DNA of 64,000 nucleotides from JBFWVR01 sp050246635 (lineage in GTDB: Bacteria > Acidobacteriota > Vicinamibacteria > Vicinamibacterales > UBA2999): positions 1 through 64,000 of the forward strand of contig JBFWVR010000002.1 in assembly GCA_050246635.1 (NCBI GenBank), read 5' to 3'. This document shows positions 54,081 to 63,060 of the stretch, piece after piece (within the stretch, counting starts at the first letter, position 1; every line of letters starts with the position of its first letter). The notes below the pieces were generated by a model. It worked only from the letters and a program-made list of their open reading frames with translations, ran no database searches and had not been told where the DNA came from. The position numbers were made by a program, and so were the translations under genes.

Positions 54081-55490
54081 ATGTTTCGCAGCCCCCGTCG
54101 CCGCCTGCTCCTCGCCGTGGCCGCGCTCGCCCTCGTCGGCGGGGGCGCGGTCTGGGTCATGGGCCGCTATCGCGGAGAGGCGACGGCCGAGGCCCGGCCC
54201 ACGCCGGAACAGCGGTACTTCGACTGGACGACGTTGCCGTTCGACGCGGGTGAGCTGGCCGCGCGACGCGATCGCCTGCGAGAGCGGCTGTCGGCAGGCG
54301 GCGGGGGCGTCTACCTCGCGCCGTCGCAGCGAGGCGTGTCCGAGGGCTTCACGTTCCGGCAGTTGGACGACTTCTACTACTTCACCGGTCTCGAGCTGCC
54401 CGACTCGGTGCTGGCCATCGACGCGGACGGCGAGGCCATCGTCTTCGCGCCAAGGCGCGATGCCCGCTTCGAGAACCCGTCACGCCGCAACGACTTTCCT
54501 GGACGCCCCCTTGCCGACGATCCCGAGATCGCCCGGCGCGCCGGGATCACCATCGAGCCCATCGAGGCACTGGCCCCGTTCCTCGCCGGCCTGGCGGCGT
54601 CCGGCCGCACCGCGCGCGTCAACCCCGGTGCCCCGGGCGAGGTGCCGCGGCCCACGCTGACGTTCACCGCGGACTGGACGCCCGAGCAGCACTTCATCGC
54701 CTGGCTCCGGGCCACGTATCCGGCGCTGACGCTGTCCAGCGCGTACGACGCCGTGGCGACGCTCCGCATGATCAAGTCGAACACGGAGATCGCCCTGATG
54801 CGCCGGGCCGCGAGCGTGGGCGCGACCGGCATCGCCCACGCAGCAGGTTTCGTCAAGGCCGGTGTCGACGAGCGCACGCTCGAGGGTGAGCTCGAGGCGT
54901 ACTACAAACGCCACGGCTCCGCCCGCCTCGGGTTCTCGTCGATTATCAAGTCGGGCCCGAACGCCCTGTGGCCCTGGCGCATCCTCGCCGCGCACGCCGA
55001 GCGCCGCAACCGGCAGATGCAGGACGGCGAGCTGGTGATCTTCGACGTCGGCTGCGAAATCGGCGGCTACACCAGCGACGTCGGCCGCACCTTCCCGGTG
55101 TCCGGCGAGTTCAGCGACGAGCAGCGGGCCATCCTCGAGATGGAGGTCGCGGTGTCCGACGCCCTCATCGCCGCCATGAGGCCGGGCGTCACGCTCGCCG
55201 AGGTGCAGCGCGCCGGCGCGGAGGCCATCCCGGCCGAGCACCGGCCTTACATGCAGACCGGCTTCTACTTCGGCCATCACATCGGCCTCTCCTCTGGCGA
55301 CCCGAACCTGATGGAGGCGACGCTCCAGCCCGGCATGGTGATCACCGTCGAGCCCTGGTACTACAACCACGACCGCGGGATCTCCGTGTTCACCGAGGAC
55401 GACATCCTGATCACCGCCACCGGTGCCGAGAACCTCACGGCGGAGGTCCCGCGCACCCCGGACGCGCTCGAACGGCTCCTCCGCCCGTGA
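54081..55490 (+). CDS. pepP: Membrane-anchored Xaa-Pro aminopeptidase (M24B)
   Basis: A 469-residue protein with an uncleaved-looking N-terminal TM helix (residues 8-28), so anchored with the enzyme in the periplasm. An AMP_N (aminopeptidase P N-terminal) domain spans about 45-190. The pita-bread catalytic domain (about 225-465) has all five metal ligands: two Asp in IFDVGCE and GGYTSDVGRTFP, His in FGHHIGL, Glu in TVEPWYY and Glu in FTEDDILIT. It removes N-terminal residues before proline. TGGAG precedes the ATG. Its stop overlaps the next start by 4 bases. Confidence 0.92.
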   Translation: MFRSPRRRLLLAVAALALVGGGAVWVMGRYRGEATAEARPTPEQRYFDWTTLPFDAGELAARRDRLRERLSAGGGGVYLAPSQRGVSEGFTFRQLDDFYYFTGLELPDSVLAIDADGEAIVFAPRRDARFENPSRRNDFPGRPLADDPEIARRAGITIEPIEALAPFLAGLAASGRTARVNPGAPGEVPRPTLTFTADWTPEQHFIAWLRATYPALTLSSAYDAVATLRMIKSNTEIALMRRAASVGATGIAHAAGFVKAGVDERTLEGELEAYYKRHGSARLGFSSIIKSGPNALWPWRILAAHAERRNRQMQDGELVIFDVGCEIGGYTSDVGRTFPVSGEFSDEQRAILEMEVAVSDALIAAMRPGVTLAEVQRAGAEAIPAEHRPYMQTGFYFGHHIGLSSGDPNLMEATLQPGMVITVEPWYYNHDRGISVFTEDDILITATGAENLTAEVPRTPDALERLLRP

Positions 55491-56596
55491 GCACCGTGTC
55501 CGCAACCCGGCGCACGCGCGTACCTGTCGGCGCCGTCCTGCTCGTCGCCGGCGTCCTGGCGGGCTGGGCCCCGCCCCTGCACGCGCATCCCGCGCCGTTC
55601 AGCTACCTGGACCTGCGTCTCGGGCCCTCCGGGATCGAGGGCGCCCTCGTCGTGCACGATTTCGACGTCGCGCACGAGCTCGGACTCGAGGACCCCGCCG
55701 CGCTCCTGGCCCCGACGCGCGGTCCCGCCCTGCGCGACCAGCTCGTCGCGGTGCTCGCGCGCCGGTTGCGCCTCTCGGCGGATGGCGCCACCCTGCCGAT
55801 CCACTGGGGAAGGCTGGAGGTGCTGGCGGAGCGCCAGAGCGTGCGGCTGGCGCTCGCGGCCGGCGATCGGCGCCCGGGACGCGTGGACGTCGACGCACGG
55901 CTCTTCCCCTACGATCCGGTGCACCAGACGTTCATCAACGTGTACGAGGAGGATGTGCTGGCCCACCAGGCGATCCTGGACGACACCCACACGACGTTCA
56001 CCTACTACGCCGGCACGCTGCAAGGGACCCGCGCGGTCGTCCGCACCTTCGTGCCGTCCGGGATCGAGCACATCCTCATCGGCCCGGATCACATCCTGTT
56101 CCTCATCGGCCTGCTGCTCCCCGGCGGCTCGCTCCGGCGGCTCGCCGCCATCGTCACGGCCTTCACCATCGGCCACAGCATCACGCTCTCGCTGGCCTCG
56201 CTGAACATCGTCAGCCCGCCTGCGTCGATCGTGGAGCCGACGATCGCACTGAGCATCGTCTTCGTGGGGGCGGACAACCTGCTCGTCAGCGGATCGCAGG
56301 GCCGCGACATCCGGGCCGGGGCCGCGGCGGTCTTCGGGCTGGTGCACGGGTTCGGCTTCGCGTCGGTGCTCCGGGAGGTCGGGCTGCCGCAGACCGCGCT
56401 GGGATGGTCGCTGTTCTCGTTCAACCTCGGCGTCGAGATCGGCCAGCTGGCCGTGGTGCTCGTGGTCGCCTCCCTGCTGGCCGCCCTCCGCCGTCGCCAC
56501 CCCCGGCTCGGGCAGGGCATCACGGTGGGCGGCTCGGTCGTCGTGATCCTGGCAGGCGCGTACTGGTTCATCCAGCGGATCACGCCTCTGTCGTGA
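55487..56596 (+). CDS. HupE/UreJ-family membrane protein with periplasmic domain
   Basis: A 369-residue protein. A signal peptide ends PLHAHPAPFSY. A periplasmic beta-rich domain of about 150 residues follows. The C-terminal HupE/UreJ_2 domain (about 185-369) has six or so TM helices, with GIEHILIGPDHILFLIGLLL, FTIGHSITLSLA and LVHGFGFASVL, all rich in His. HupE and UreJ are nickel permeases or hydrogenase/urease accessory proteins. This longer form is widespread and its metal is unknown. The start is GTG overlapping the upstream TGA. Confidence 0.85.
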   Translation: MSTVSATRRTRVPVGAVLLVAGVLAGWAPPLHAHPAPFSYLDLRLGPSGIEGALVVHDFDVAHELGLEDPAALLAPTRGPALRDQLVAVLARRLRLSADGATLPIHWGRLEVLAERQSVRLALAAGDRRPGRVDVDARLFPYDPVHQTFINVYEEDVLAHQAILDDTHTTFTYYAGTLQGTRAVVRTFVPSGIEHILIGPDHILFLIGLLLPGGSLRRLAAIVTAFTIGHSITLSLASLNIVSPPASIVEPTIALSIVFVGADNLLVSGSQGRDIRAGAAAVFGLVHGFGFASVLREVGLPQTALGWSLFSFNLGVEIGQLAVVLVVASLLAALRRRHPRLGQGITVGGSVVVILAGAYWFIQRITPLS

Positions 56597-56676
56597 GGGG
56601 ACGGACCGGGTCGCCCCCGATCGGCGGTATCCTTGCCGGGTCCCCGGGGCCGCCCCGGGCCCGACAAGGAGGCCTG

Positions 56677-57549
56677 ATGCGCCGCATGCTCGTCCTCGGA
56701 ACGATCGTCGCGACCTGGCTGCTGGTGCTCGCCACCGGCGCCGTCCGCCCCGCGGCCCAGGACGCCGTCGCCGTGTCCCAGGTCAAGGACAACCTCTACG
56801 TGCTCACCGGGGGCGGCGGCAACACGGCCGCTTACGTCGCGAACGACGGCGTGGTCCTGGTGGACACCAAGCTCGCGAACTGGGGCCCGGCCATCCTCGA
56901 CGGCGTGCGCTCGGTCACCGACAAGCCGATCACCCACATCATCAACACGCACACGCACGGGGACCACGTGGGCAGCAACGCGTTCTTCCCCGCCAGCGTC
57001 GACGTCGTCGCTCAGGCGAACACGGCCGCCAACATGAAGCGCATGGCCGCATTCGCCGAGCCGGGGACCGCGCACGGCCTGCCCGATCGCACCTTCACCG
57101 ACCGGCTCTCGCTGCTCGACGGCCCCGACGCCATCGACCTCTACTACTTCGGCCGCGCCCACACGGGCGGCGACGCGTTCGTGGTGTTCCGCAGCCTGGG
57201 CGTCATGCACAGCGGCGATGCGTTCGCCGGTCCCCAGGCCCCCATCATCGACACCGCCAACGGCGGCAGCGGCGTCGCCTATCCCGACACGCTGACGAAG
57301 GCGGCCGCCGGCATCACGGGCGTGGACACCGTCATCCCCGGGCACAGCGCCGTCACTTCGTGGCAGGCCTTCGTCAACTACGGGCGGTTCATGACGGCCT
57401 TCGTGGATCACGCCCGCGCCGCGCACGCCGCGGGCGAGTCGCCGGAGGCCGCGACCGCCAGCCTCGACCTGCCGGAGGCGTTCGCGAGCTACAACCTGCA
57501 GCGCGCCCAGGCCGACATCGAGATCATCTACAAGGAGCTGCAGCGCTGA
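56677..57549 (+). CDS. Secreted MBL-fold metallo-hydrolase
   Basis: A 290-residue metallo-beta-lactamase-fold protein with a signal peptide ending RPAAQ. The zinc motif HTHGDH is intact (NTHTHGDHVGSN). The third-ligand His is in YYFGRAHTGGD, with VMHSGDAF and VIPGHSA following. Relatives include quinoprotein-type lyases, lactonases and SoxH-like proteins; no substrate is assigned. AAGGAGG lies 6 bases before ATG 56677. An 80-base gap separates it from the HupE-like gene. Confidence 0.9.
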   Translation: MRRMLVLGTIVATWLLVLATGAVRPAAQDAVAVSQVKDNLYVLTGGGGNTAAYVANDGVVLVDTKLANWGPAILDGVRSVTDKPITHIINTHTHGDHVGSNAFFPASVDVVAQANTAANMKRMAAFAEPGTAHGLPDRTFTDRLSLLDGPDAIDLYYFGRAHTGGDAFVVFRSLGVMHSGDAFAGPQAPIIDTANGGSGVAYPDTLTKAAAGITGVDTVIPGHSAVTSWQAFVNYGRFMTAFVDHARAAHAAGESPEAATASLDLPEAFASYNLQRAQADIEIIYKELQR

Positions 57550-57598
57550 CGCGGCCCCGGGGCGGCCGGCACGTCAGGCGCTCCGCTGACGCATACCC

Positions 57599-58270
57599 AT
57601 GCAGACCGACACCCCCTCGGCGATCCGGGCCTGGGCCGCGCTGGACGTGGCGTTGGCCCTCCTCATCATCCTCGGCGGCGCCGCCGGCTGGTTCGGCCCG
57701 GTGCCCACGCTCGTCGCCCTCGTGGTCGCCGCCATCAGCCTGTGGTGGCACGGCCCGGGCTGGCGCGGAATCGGCCTGCGCCGGCCACCGAGCTGGCCGC
57801 GCGCGATTGCCGCTGGCGTGGCCACGGGTGCGGGATACCAGATCGTCAGCCTCTACGTCATCGAGCCCCTCGTCGCGCAGTTGACGACGGGCGCGCTGCC
57901 CGACGTCTCGATGTTCCGGCCGCTCATCGGGAACCCGGTGCAGCTGCTGTTCTGGGTGGCGCTGTCTTGGACGCTCGCGGCATTCGTCGAGGAGGCCGTG
58001 TTCCGCGGGTGGCTGATGACGCGCGTGGCGCAGCTCACCGGCGGCCCAGCCGCGTGGACCGTGGCGCTCGTGGCCTCGAGCGCCATCTTCGGCGCCGCGC
58101 ATTTCTACCAGGGCTGGTCGGGGGTGACCACCACCGGCTTGAACGGCGCCGTGTTCGCCGCCGCCTACCTCGCCTGCGGTCGCAACCTGTGGGTGCCCAT
58201 CATCGCCCACGGCGTCGCCGATACGATGGGGTTTGCGATGATCTACTTAGGGGTGTATCCGGGTCTCTGA
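57599..58270 (+). CDS. CPBP-family intramembrane metalloprotease
   Basis: A 223-residue membrane protein with about seven TM helices. The Abi/CPBP motifs are present: EEAVFRG (the EExxxR glutamates), FGAAHFYQGW and PIIAHGVADTMGF. The family (Rce1-like) cleaves within the membrane and includes bacteriocin-immunity proteins and CAAX-type proteases. It is probably co-transcribed with the MBL hydrolase 49 bases upstream. No strong Shine-Dalgarno is visible. Confidence 0.88.
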   Translation: MQTDTPSAIRAWAALDVALALLIILGGAAGWFGPVPTLVALVVAAISLWWHGPGWRGIGLRRPPSWPRAIAAGVATGAGYQIVSLYVIEPLVAQLTTGALPDVSMFRPLIGNPVQLLFWVALSWTLAAFVEEAVFRGWLMTRVAQLTGGPAAWTVALVASSAIFGAAHFYQGWSGVTTTGLNGAVFAAAYLACGRNLWVPIIAHGVADTMGFAMIYLGVYPGL

Positions 58271-58550
58271 AGATTTCAGATCTTCAGATCTCAGATTGAA
58301 GATTGATTGACGATTGCAGATTGGCGGGGAATTGAAGACTGGATTTACCAGATTGGGAGCGTTTGGGATTGGCAGAAAAGGGGTCAGACCGGCAGCCCCC
58401 TTTTCCATGGGACGCTGACGAAATAGGGGTCTGCCCCCTTTTCTGCCTGCGCCAATCCCCCGATCCACCAATCCCCCAATAAATCTTCAATCTCCAATCT
58501 TCAATCTGCAATCAGATCTTCCATCTGAAATCTTCCATCTGAGATTTTCC
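58262..58550. repeat. 7-bp arrays (AGATTGA) flanking a GGGGTCAGACC palindrome pair
   Basis: The 279-base gap between the CPBP gene and the convergent NTF2-like gene holds two sets of AGATTGA/TCAATCT-type repeats (58262-58340 and 58478-58550). Between them, at 58373-58447, is an inverted pair of AAAAGGGGTCAGACC / GGTCTGCCCCCTTTT elements of the REP-like kind. No gene is seen. Confidence 0.8.
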
Positions 58551-59398
58551 TATTTGCTCCACACGTCCACGGCCACCCTCCACGCCCCATCGCTCCGTCG
58601 GGTCCACACGCGCACGTAGTAGCCGCGTGGGGTCGTGCCGTCCGGCGTGGTGGTGGAGAGGCGACCCCAGGTGAAGCCCAGGTCGTCACTTTCCGCGGTC
58701 TCGGCATGGAGCGGCTGCGCCGTGACGGCCCCGGCCACCGCGGCCGCGAGCGCGGCACCTTCGGGGCCCACCGCGGGGAGCCGGCCGCTCCGCATGACAC
58801 GTCCCTCCGGGTGCAGCCATTCCGCGTACCCCGCCGAGACGTCCCGCCCCAGTGCCTCATCAAAGGCCGCGTCGGCGGCATCCAGCGGCGGCGCGGGTGC
58901 GGACGACGCCCGCCACGAGCCACGCGCCGTGCTCCGGACGAACCCCTCGGCGAAGGCCGGGGCCGATGGCGTGCCGACGCCCTGGTCGATCAGCACCTTC
59001 CAGGTGTTATCGGGCTGGCGCTTCCAGATGGAGAAGTAGGCGCCATGGGCTGCCGGGCGCCCGGGTGCCCGCAGCTCGTAGGGACCGGTGAGGTATCCCA
59101 GCTCCCCGCTGCCCGCCACATCGCCCAGTCGGGGCTCCCAGGCGAGCTCGAGCCCGGGCGGGGACGGCGGGCTGGCCAACAGCCCCGCGCGCGCGGGCGA
59201 TGGCTCGGCGCCATCGAAATTCACCGAGTCCTCGGCGAACCAGGCCAGGAACGCCTCGCGCACGCTCGTCGCGGCGGCGCGCGCCGCGAACGCCCGTTCC
59301 GCGTTCGCCATTTCCGCGAGCGGCTGCGGCACGAGCGGCTGCCCGATCAGCGTGGCCGTCCCGGCCACCGCGCCTATCCACACCATCAGTCTGGTCAT
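58550..59398 (-). CDS. Secreted protein with two NTF2/DUF4440-like domains
   Basis: A 282-residue exported protein; a hydrophobic signal spans residues about 4-22. Two related alpha+beta domains are seen, about 30-150 (AERAFAARAAATSVREAFLA, ending YFSIWKRQPDNTWKVLID) and 165-282. The second runs AFDEALGRDVSAGYAEWLHP to YVRVWTRRSDGAWRVAVD. The repeated aromatic W-K/T-R-x-x-D-x-x-W-x-V end is typical of SnoaL/DUF4440 proteins. Function is unknown. ATG 59398 is chosen since GAGG lies 5 bases upstream; earlier codons (GTG 59404, ATG 59401) are possible. Confidence 0.7.
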   Translation of the reverse strand: MTRLMVWIGAVAGTATLIGQPLVPQPLAEMANAERAFAARAAATSVREAFLAWFAEDSVNFDGAEPSPARAGLLASPPSPPGLELAWEPRLGDVAGSGELGYLTGPYELRAPGRPAAHGAYFSIWKRQPDNTWKVLIDQGVGTPSAPAFAEGFVRSTARGSWRASSAPAPPLDAADAAFDEALGRDVSAGYAEWLHPEGRVMRSGRLPAVGPEGAALAAAVAGAVTAQPLHAETAESDDLGFTWGRLSTTTPDGTTPRGYYVRVWTRRSDGAWRVAVDVWSK

Positions 59399-59497
59399 CA
59401 TCACCTCGGCACCTGGCGAACTCCCGTCCTGGTGCTCTTTGCCGCGACGGGCCGGAGGGTATCGCTGTTACCATCCCGGGCGGATCGGCAAATCTCC

Positions 59498-60073
59498 ATG
59501 TCGGACCCCATGACGACCCGGATGCCGGACGACGTCCGGCTGCGCGCCCTGATGGCCACGTACCAGGCCGGCGACCTGCAGGCCTTCGACGAGCTCTACC
59601 GCGCGCTCATGCCGGCCGTGCGGGGCGTGCTGCGTCGCCTCAGCCGTGATGGCGCCCGGGTGGACGACCTCGTGCAGGAGACGTTCCTGCAGTTGCACCG
59701 GGCGCGGCGGTCCTACGACCCCGCCCACCCCGTGCTCCCGTGGGTGGTCGCGATTGCCAGGCACGTGTGGTTGATGGATCGACGCACGCGGTCGCGCCGG
59801 CCGCAGACGGACGGCGCCACCCTCGTCGAGCCGCCGGTCGCGGCGGAGGCCGAACGTTATGCCGATCGCGCCGAGGTCCGGGACGCGCTGCGGCGTGTGC
59901 CCTCCGCGCGCCGAAAAGCCCTCATCGCCCACCACGTCGTCGGGTTCAGCTTCAGGGAGATCGCGCGGCGGGCCGGCATCAACGTCGCGGCCGCGAAGCT
60001 CCGGTCCAGCCGGGGCATGGCCGACCTGCGGCGCCTGCTGTCGCGTGGAGACACCAATGATGACGACGCCTGA
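59498..60073 (+). CDS. ECF-type RNA polymerase sigma factor
   Basis: A 191-residue sigma-70 family factor. Region 2 reads LVQETFLQLHRARRSYDPAH then PVLPWVVAIARHVWLMDRRT (about 55-105). Region 4 is an HTH reading RRKALIAHHVVGFSFREIAR with INVAAAKLRSSRGMADLR (about 125-180). ATG 59498 or 59510 could be used. The downstream gene overlaps by 17 bases and encodes an NrsF-like membrane protein, probably its anti-sigma factor. Confidence 0.93.
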   Translation: MSDPMTTRMPDDVRLRALMATYQAGDLQAFDELYRALMPAVRGVLRRLSRDGARVDDLVQETFLQLHRARRSYDPAHPVLPWVVAIARHVWLMDRRTRSRRPQTDGATLVEPPVAAEAERYADRAEVRDALRRVPSARRKALIAHHVVGFSFREIARRAGINVAAAKLRSSRGMADLRRLLSRGDTNDDDA

Positions 60074-60731
60074 CGCGGGCGCGGTGCCCGCAGCCCTGCG
60101 GGCGCGCATAGCCGCCGACCTGGCGGCCGTGCGCCCCCTGCCGTCGCCCGCCTGGCGTGCCGCCTGGCTCACGCCATTCGCGCTCCTGCTGCTCGCCGCC
60201 GCGCCGGTCGCGTTCGAGCTTCGCCCCGGTGCGGAGCGGCTTGGCTGGATCGGCACCTGGGGCTTGTCCATCGTCCAGGCGGCGGCGGCGCTCGCGGTCG
60301 TCTGGGCCGGCTTGCGCGACGCCGTGCCCGGACGGAGCTGGTCGCCCGCGGCCGCCGCGGCGCTCTTCGTCGCGCCACTCGGCCTGATGGCGCTGATCAC
60401 GCTCGCGAGCTGGGTGGGGAATCCGGTCGGCCTCGCCGCGTGGTGGACCGTGGGCGGCCTCTGCCTGGCGGGCTCGGCCGCGAGCGCCATGCCCGCCGTC
60501 GCCCTCGCCTCCGTCCTTGCGGCACGCGCCTACCCGGTCCACCCGGTACGGACGGGCGCGCTCGTCGGCCTCGGTGGCGGGCTGATGGCCGACGCCGGCT
60601 GGCGCCTCTTCTGCCACTTCTCCGCGCCGGGCCACGTGCTCACGGCCCACGTCGCAGGGGTGGCCGTCGCCACCATCGGCGGCATCGTGCTCACCCGCCG
60701 CCTCGCACAGCAACGAAATCTCAGATCGTAG
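60057..60731 (+). CDS. NrsF-like (DUF1109) membrane protein, probable anti-sigma factor
   Basis: A 224-residue protein with about six TM helices after a short cytoplasmic N-terminus (ALRARIAADLAAVRPLPSPA). The last segment, RLFCHFSAPGHVLTAHVAGV, matches the Cys/His-containing end of NrsF proteins that hold ECF sigma factors at the membrane. The overlap with the sigma gene supports this. The final residues (QQRNLRS) run into a 7-bp repeat. A similar pair is at 62380-63607. Confidence 0.8.
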   Translation: MMTTPDAGAVPAALRARIAADLAAVRPLPSPAWRAAWLTPFALLLLAAAPVAFELRPGAERLGWIGTWGLSIVQAAAALAVVWAGLRDAVPGRSWSPAAAAALFVAPLGLMALITLASWVGNPVGLAAWWTVGGLCLAGSAASAMPAVALASVLAARAYPVHPVRTGALVGLGGGLMADAGWRLFCHFSAPGHVLTAHVAGVAVATIGGIVLTRRLAQQRNLRS

Positions 60732-60986
60732 ATTTCAGATTGAAGATCTGATTGCAGAAGGAAGATTGGAGATTGAAGATCTCTTGACGCATTGAGTGCG
60801 GATTGACGGATTGGGACTTTCGGCGCACGGCGCGCGGCCTCCGCGCCGGGTTGCTGCCGGGTCGCGATCTCCGAATCCCCCGATCCCCCAATCCCCACTC
60901 AATCCCGCAAATAGATCGGCAATCGGCAATGACCCGATCGATCTTCAATCTGCAATCTTCAATCTGAAATTTCCAATCTGATCTTC
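60716..60986. repeat. 7-bp arrays (AGATTGA / TCAATCT) between convergent genes
   Basis: Imperfect AGATTGA-type units flank a short unique stretch (about 60800-60900) that contains another short direct repeat, AATCCCC.GATCCCC. No gene is seen. Confidence 0.75.
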
Positions 60987-61901
60987 CTATTTCCCGTCGA
61001 CGAACGGCGTCAGCACCGCGGTGATGAACCGGTGCGTGGGCGCGGGCACACCCGCCTCGGCGCCAAGCCGGACGACGGCGCCGCTCAGCCAGGGGAGTTC
61101 GAGGCGGCGGCCACGTTCGAGGTCTTCGAGCAGCGACGACTTCGTCTGGGGCGGGAAGGTCTGCACCAGCTGGAGCGTCTCCTCGAGGATGGTCGCCGGG
61201 AGGTCCACGCCCCGCGCGCGGCCCACGGCCACCGCTTCCTCGAAGGCCTGGCGCAACACGGCGAAGATCTCGGGGTTGTCCCGCAGCACGCCGATGGGCG
61301 ACCGCGTGGCGGCGGTCATGCCGCTCCAGCCGGAGAGGCGCACGAACTTCGTCCAGAGCACGGCCTGCACGTCGGGCGTGAGCTTGGCGTCATAGCCGGC
61401 GCGCTGTCCGGCGGCCTCGAACGCCTGCAGGCGTGACGACGCGCGGCCGTCGAGCTCGCCGAACACCATCGTGTCCATGGCGGTGTGCCGGATCACGCCG
61501 GGCCGATCGATGACCGCGGAGATGTAACAGGCGCCGCCTGCCACGTGCTCGCGCCCGACATGGGCCGCCACCATGTCCACCGCCTCCACCCCGTTCTGCA
61601 TCGTCACGACCACGGTGTCCGGGCCGATCAGGGGCCGGATGGCCTGCGCCGAGGCGTCGACGTCATAGAGCTTCACCGTGAACAAGACCACGTCCACCGG
61701 GCCAATCGAGGCCGGATCGTCGGTCGCCTGCACCGTGGGCAGGTGCAGGTCTCCCTTCGGGCTCACCAGGCGCAGGCCGTCCTGGCGCAGCGCCTCGAGG
61801 TGCCGCCCACGCGCGATGAAGTGGACGTCCTCGCCCGCGGCGGCCAGCCGGCCGCCGAAGTACCCGCCAACGCCGCCCGATCCCATGATTGCGATGCGCA
61901 T
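60987..61901 (-). CDS. panE: Ketopantoate reductase family protein
   Basis: A 304-residue NADP-dependent reductase. The Rossmann start reads IAIMGSGGVGGYFGGRLA. VDVVLFTVKLYDVD and TMQNGVEAVD are typical of 2-dehydropantoate 2-reductase. The catalytic Lys is expected in LWTKFVRLSGW, and the substrate Asn/Ser region is in the C-terminal helical domain (KSSLLEDLERGRRLELPWLS). It may serve pantothenate synthesis or be one of the many paralogues with other 2-oxo acid substrates. No other pan genes are nearby. A 13-bp array abuts its 5' end. Confidence 0.85.
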   Translation of the reverse strand: MRIAIMGSGGVGGYFGGRLAAAGEDVHFIARGRHLEALRQDGLRLVSPKGDLHLPTVQATDDPASIGPVDVVLFTVKLYDVDASAQAIRPLIGPDTVVVTMQNGVEAVDMVAAHVGREHVAGGACYISAVIDRPGVIRHTAMDTMVFGELDGRASSRLQAFEAAGQRAGYDAKLTPDVQAVLWTKFVRLSGWSGMTAATRSPIGVLRDNPEIFAVLRQAFEEAVAVGRARGVDLPATILEETLQLVQTFPPQTKSSLLEDLERGRRLELPWLSGAVVRLGAEAGVPAPTHRFITAVLTPFVDGK

Positions 61902-61905
61902 GATG

Positions 61906-62030
61906 TGTGAGGTGCTCCAAAGAAGAAGGTGCTACACGGAGGTGCTACACGAGGGTGCCGCACGGGGGTGCTACACGAGGGTGCGGCACGAAGGTGGAGC
62001 ACGGAGGTGCGGCACGAAGGTGCGGCATTG
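61906..62030 (-). repeat. 13-bp array (GGTGC.GCACGA.) between the cupin and panE genes
   Basis: About nine imperfect copies of GGTGC(G/T)(G/A)CACG(A/G)(A/G), the same family as 46176-46434. It ends at the cupin stop codon and runs up to the panE start, so any panE leader would consist of repeat. Confidence 0.88.
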
Positions 62031-62339
62031 TCACAGGCGGATGGCGTCCAGTGAGACGACCGGGTCGTCACCCATGACCGAGGCATTGTGGACGACGCCG
62101 CGTGGGACCTCGATCCAGTCGCCGGGGCCGAGCACGGCGAGGTGGCCGCCGATCACCAGCCGGAAGCGGCCGCTGACGACGGCGTCGATCTTGTCGACGC
62201 CGTGGGTGTGATCGGGAAACACCGTGCCGGGCTCGTAGGTGTAGCGCGCGACCTTGTACCCGCGCCCCTCCAGCTTGTGCCGCAGGGCGACCTCCGAGAA
62301 GGGGCCGTCCACGGCGTCGTTCCAGTGGTGCACCGCCAT
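62031..62339 (-). CDS. Small single-domain cupin
   Basis: A 102-residue cupin. Motif 1 reads PDHTHGVDKIDAVVSG (His, His, Asp in place of Glu) and motif 2 PRGVVHNASV, so a metal site is likely. Small cupins act as dioxygenases, isomerases or sensors; none can be assigned. A -10-like TATGAT lies 6 bases before the ATG, so it is probably leaderless. Confidence 0.85.
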   Translation of the reverse strand: MAVHHWNDAVDGPFSEVALRHKLEGRGYKVARYTYEPGTVFPDHTHGVDKIDAVVSGRFRLVIGGHLAVLGPGDWIEVPRGVVHNASVMGDDPVVSLDAIRL

Positions 62340-62345
62340 CCGGCG

Positions 62346-62351
62346 ATCATA
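62346..62351 (-). promoter_or_regulatory. -10 box TATGAT, predicted leaderless promoter of the cupin gene
   Basis: On the minus strand TATGAT is followed by 6 bases and ATG 62339. Confidence 0.55.
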
Positions 62352-62379
62352 CTCCCGCCGCCGGCCCGGTCGGACCGCG

Positions 62380-63060
62380 TCACCGGACCGCGCCGGGACC
62401 GCGGGCCCGAAGGTCGCGTGTCCAGTCGAGCAGCCACGTCCCCAGCGCGGCGCCCGCAGCCGAGAACAGCACCATCGGCGCGACGTGCCACAGCAGCAGG
62501 TGCAGCGGGCGGTCGTTCGGGCAGAGGATGTTGGTGCCCATCACCCCGACGGCGCTCGTGGCCAGGATCGCGAGCAGGCCCGCCCACGCGGCTCTGAGCG
62601 GCGCGGCGCGGCCCACCATCCCGAACAACACGATGCCGGGCACGATACCGATGCTGGCCGTCTTCAACACGCAGGCCCACGCCGGCCCGAAGAAGCCGGT
62701 GGGATGGCCCGAGGCCGCGGCCATGCCGAGTTCGCCAGCGATCCAGGCCACCAGGCCGGCGCCGGTCACGACCGGCAGCCAGCGCACGAGCGCCGAGCGC
62801 TCCGCGCCCGGGATGCTGAGGACGAGCGCGCCGGCGGCCGCCGACAGCGCGGTGATGGCGAGCAGCAGCGTCTCGGTGGCGAAATGCCCCGTCCACGCCA
62901 CGTCCGCGAGGTCCGCACGGGCGCCGACCATCTCGACGACGACGAGGGCGCACACGAGCGCGAGCCCGATCCAGCCGAGGACACGGATGCCGAGTGGCCG
63001 CAGGCGCGCCACCGGCTCCGCCTCCGCCGCGAGCTCCCGAATCAGGTCCTCAGTCCGCAC
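62380..63060 (-). CDS. NrsF-type (DUF1109) anti-sigma membrane protein
   Basis: A 226-residue protein opening MRTEDLIRELAAEAEPVARL, the usual NrsF start, then six TM helices. It ends with the conserved NILCPNDRPLHLLLWHVAPM, where the Cys and His are thought to matter for sensing. NrsF proteins sequester an ECF sigma factor and release it under oxidative or metal stress. Its start overlaps the sigma gene by 11 bases. Confidence 0.9.
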   Translation of the reverse strand: MRTEDLIRELAAEAEPVARLRPLGIRVLGWIGLALVCALVVVEMVGARADLADVAWTGHFATETLLLAITALSAAAGALVLSIPGAERSALVRWLPVVTGAGLVAWIAGELGMAAASGHPTGFFGPAWACVLKTASIGIVPGIVLFGMVGRAAPLRAAWAGLLAILATSAVGVMGTNILCPNDRPLHLLLWHVAPMVLFSAAGAALGTWLLDWTRDLRARGPGAVR

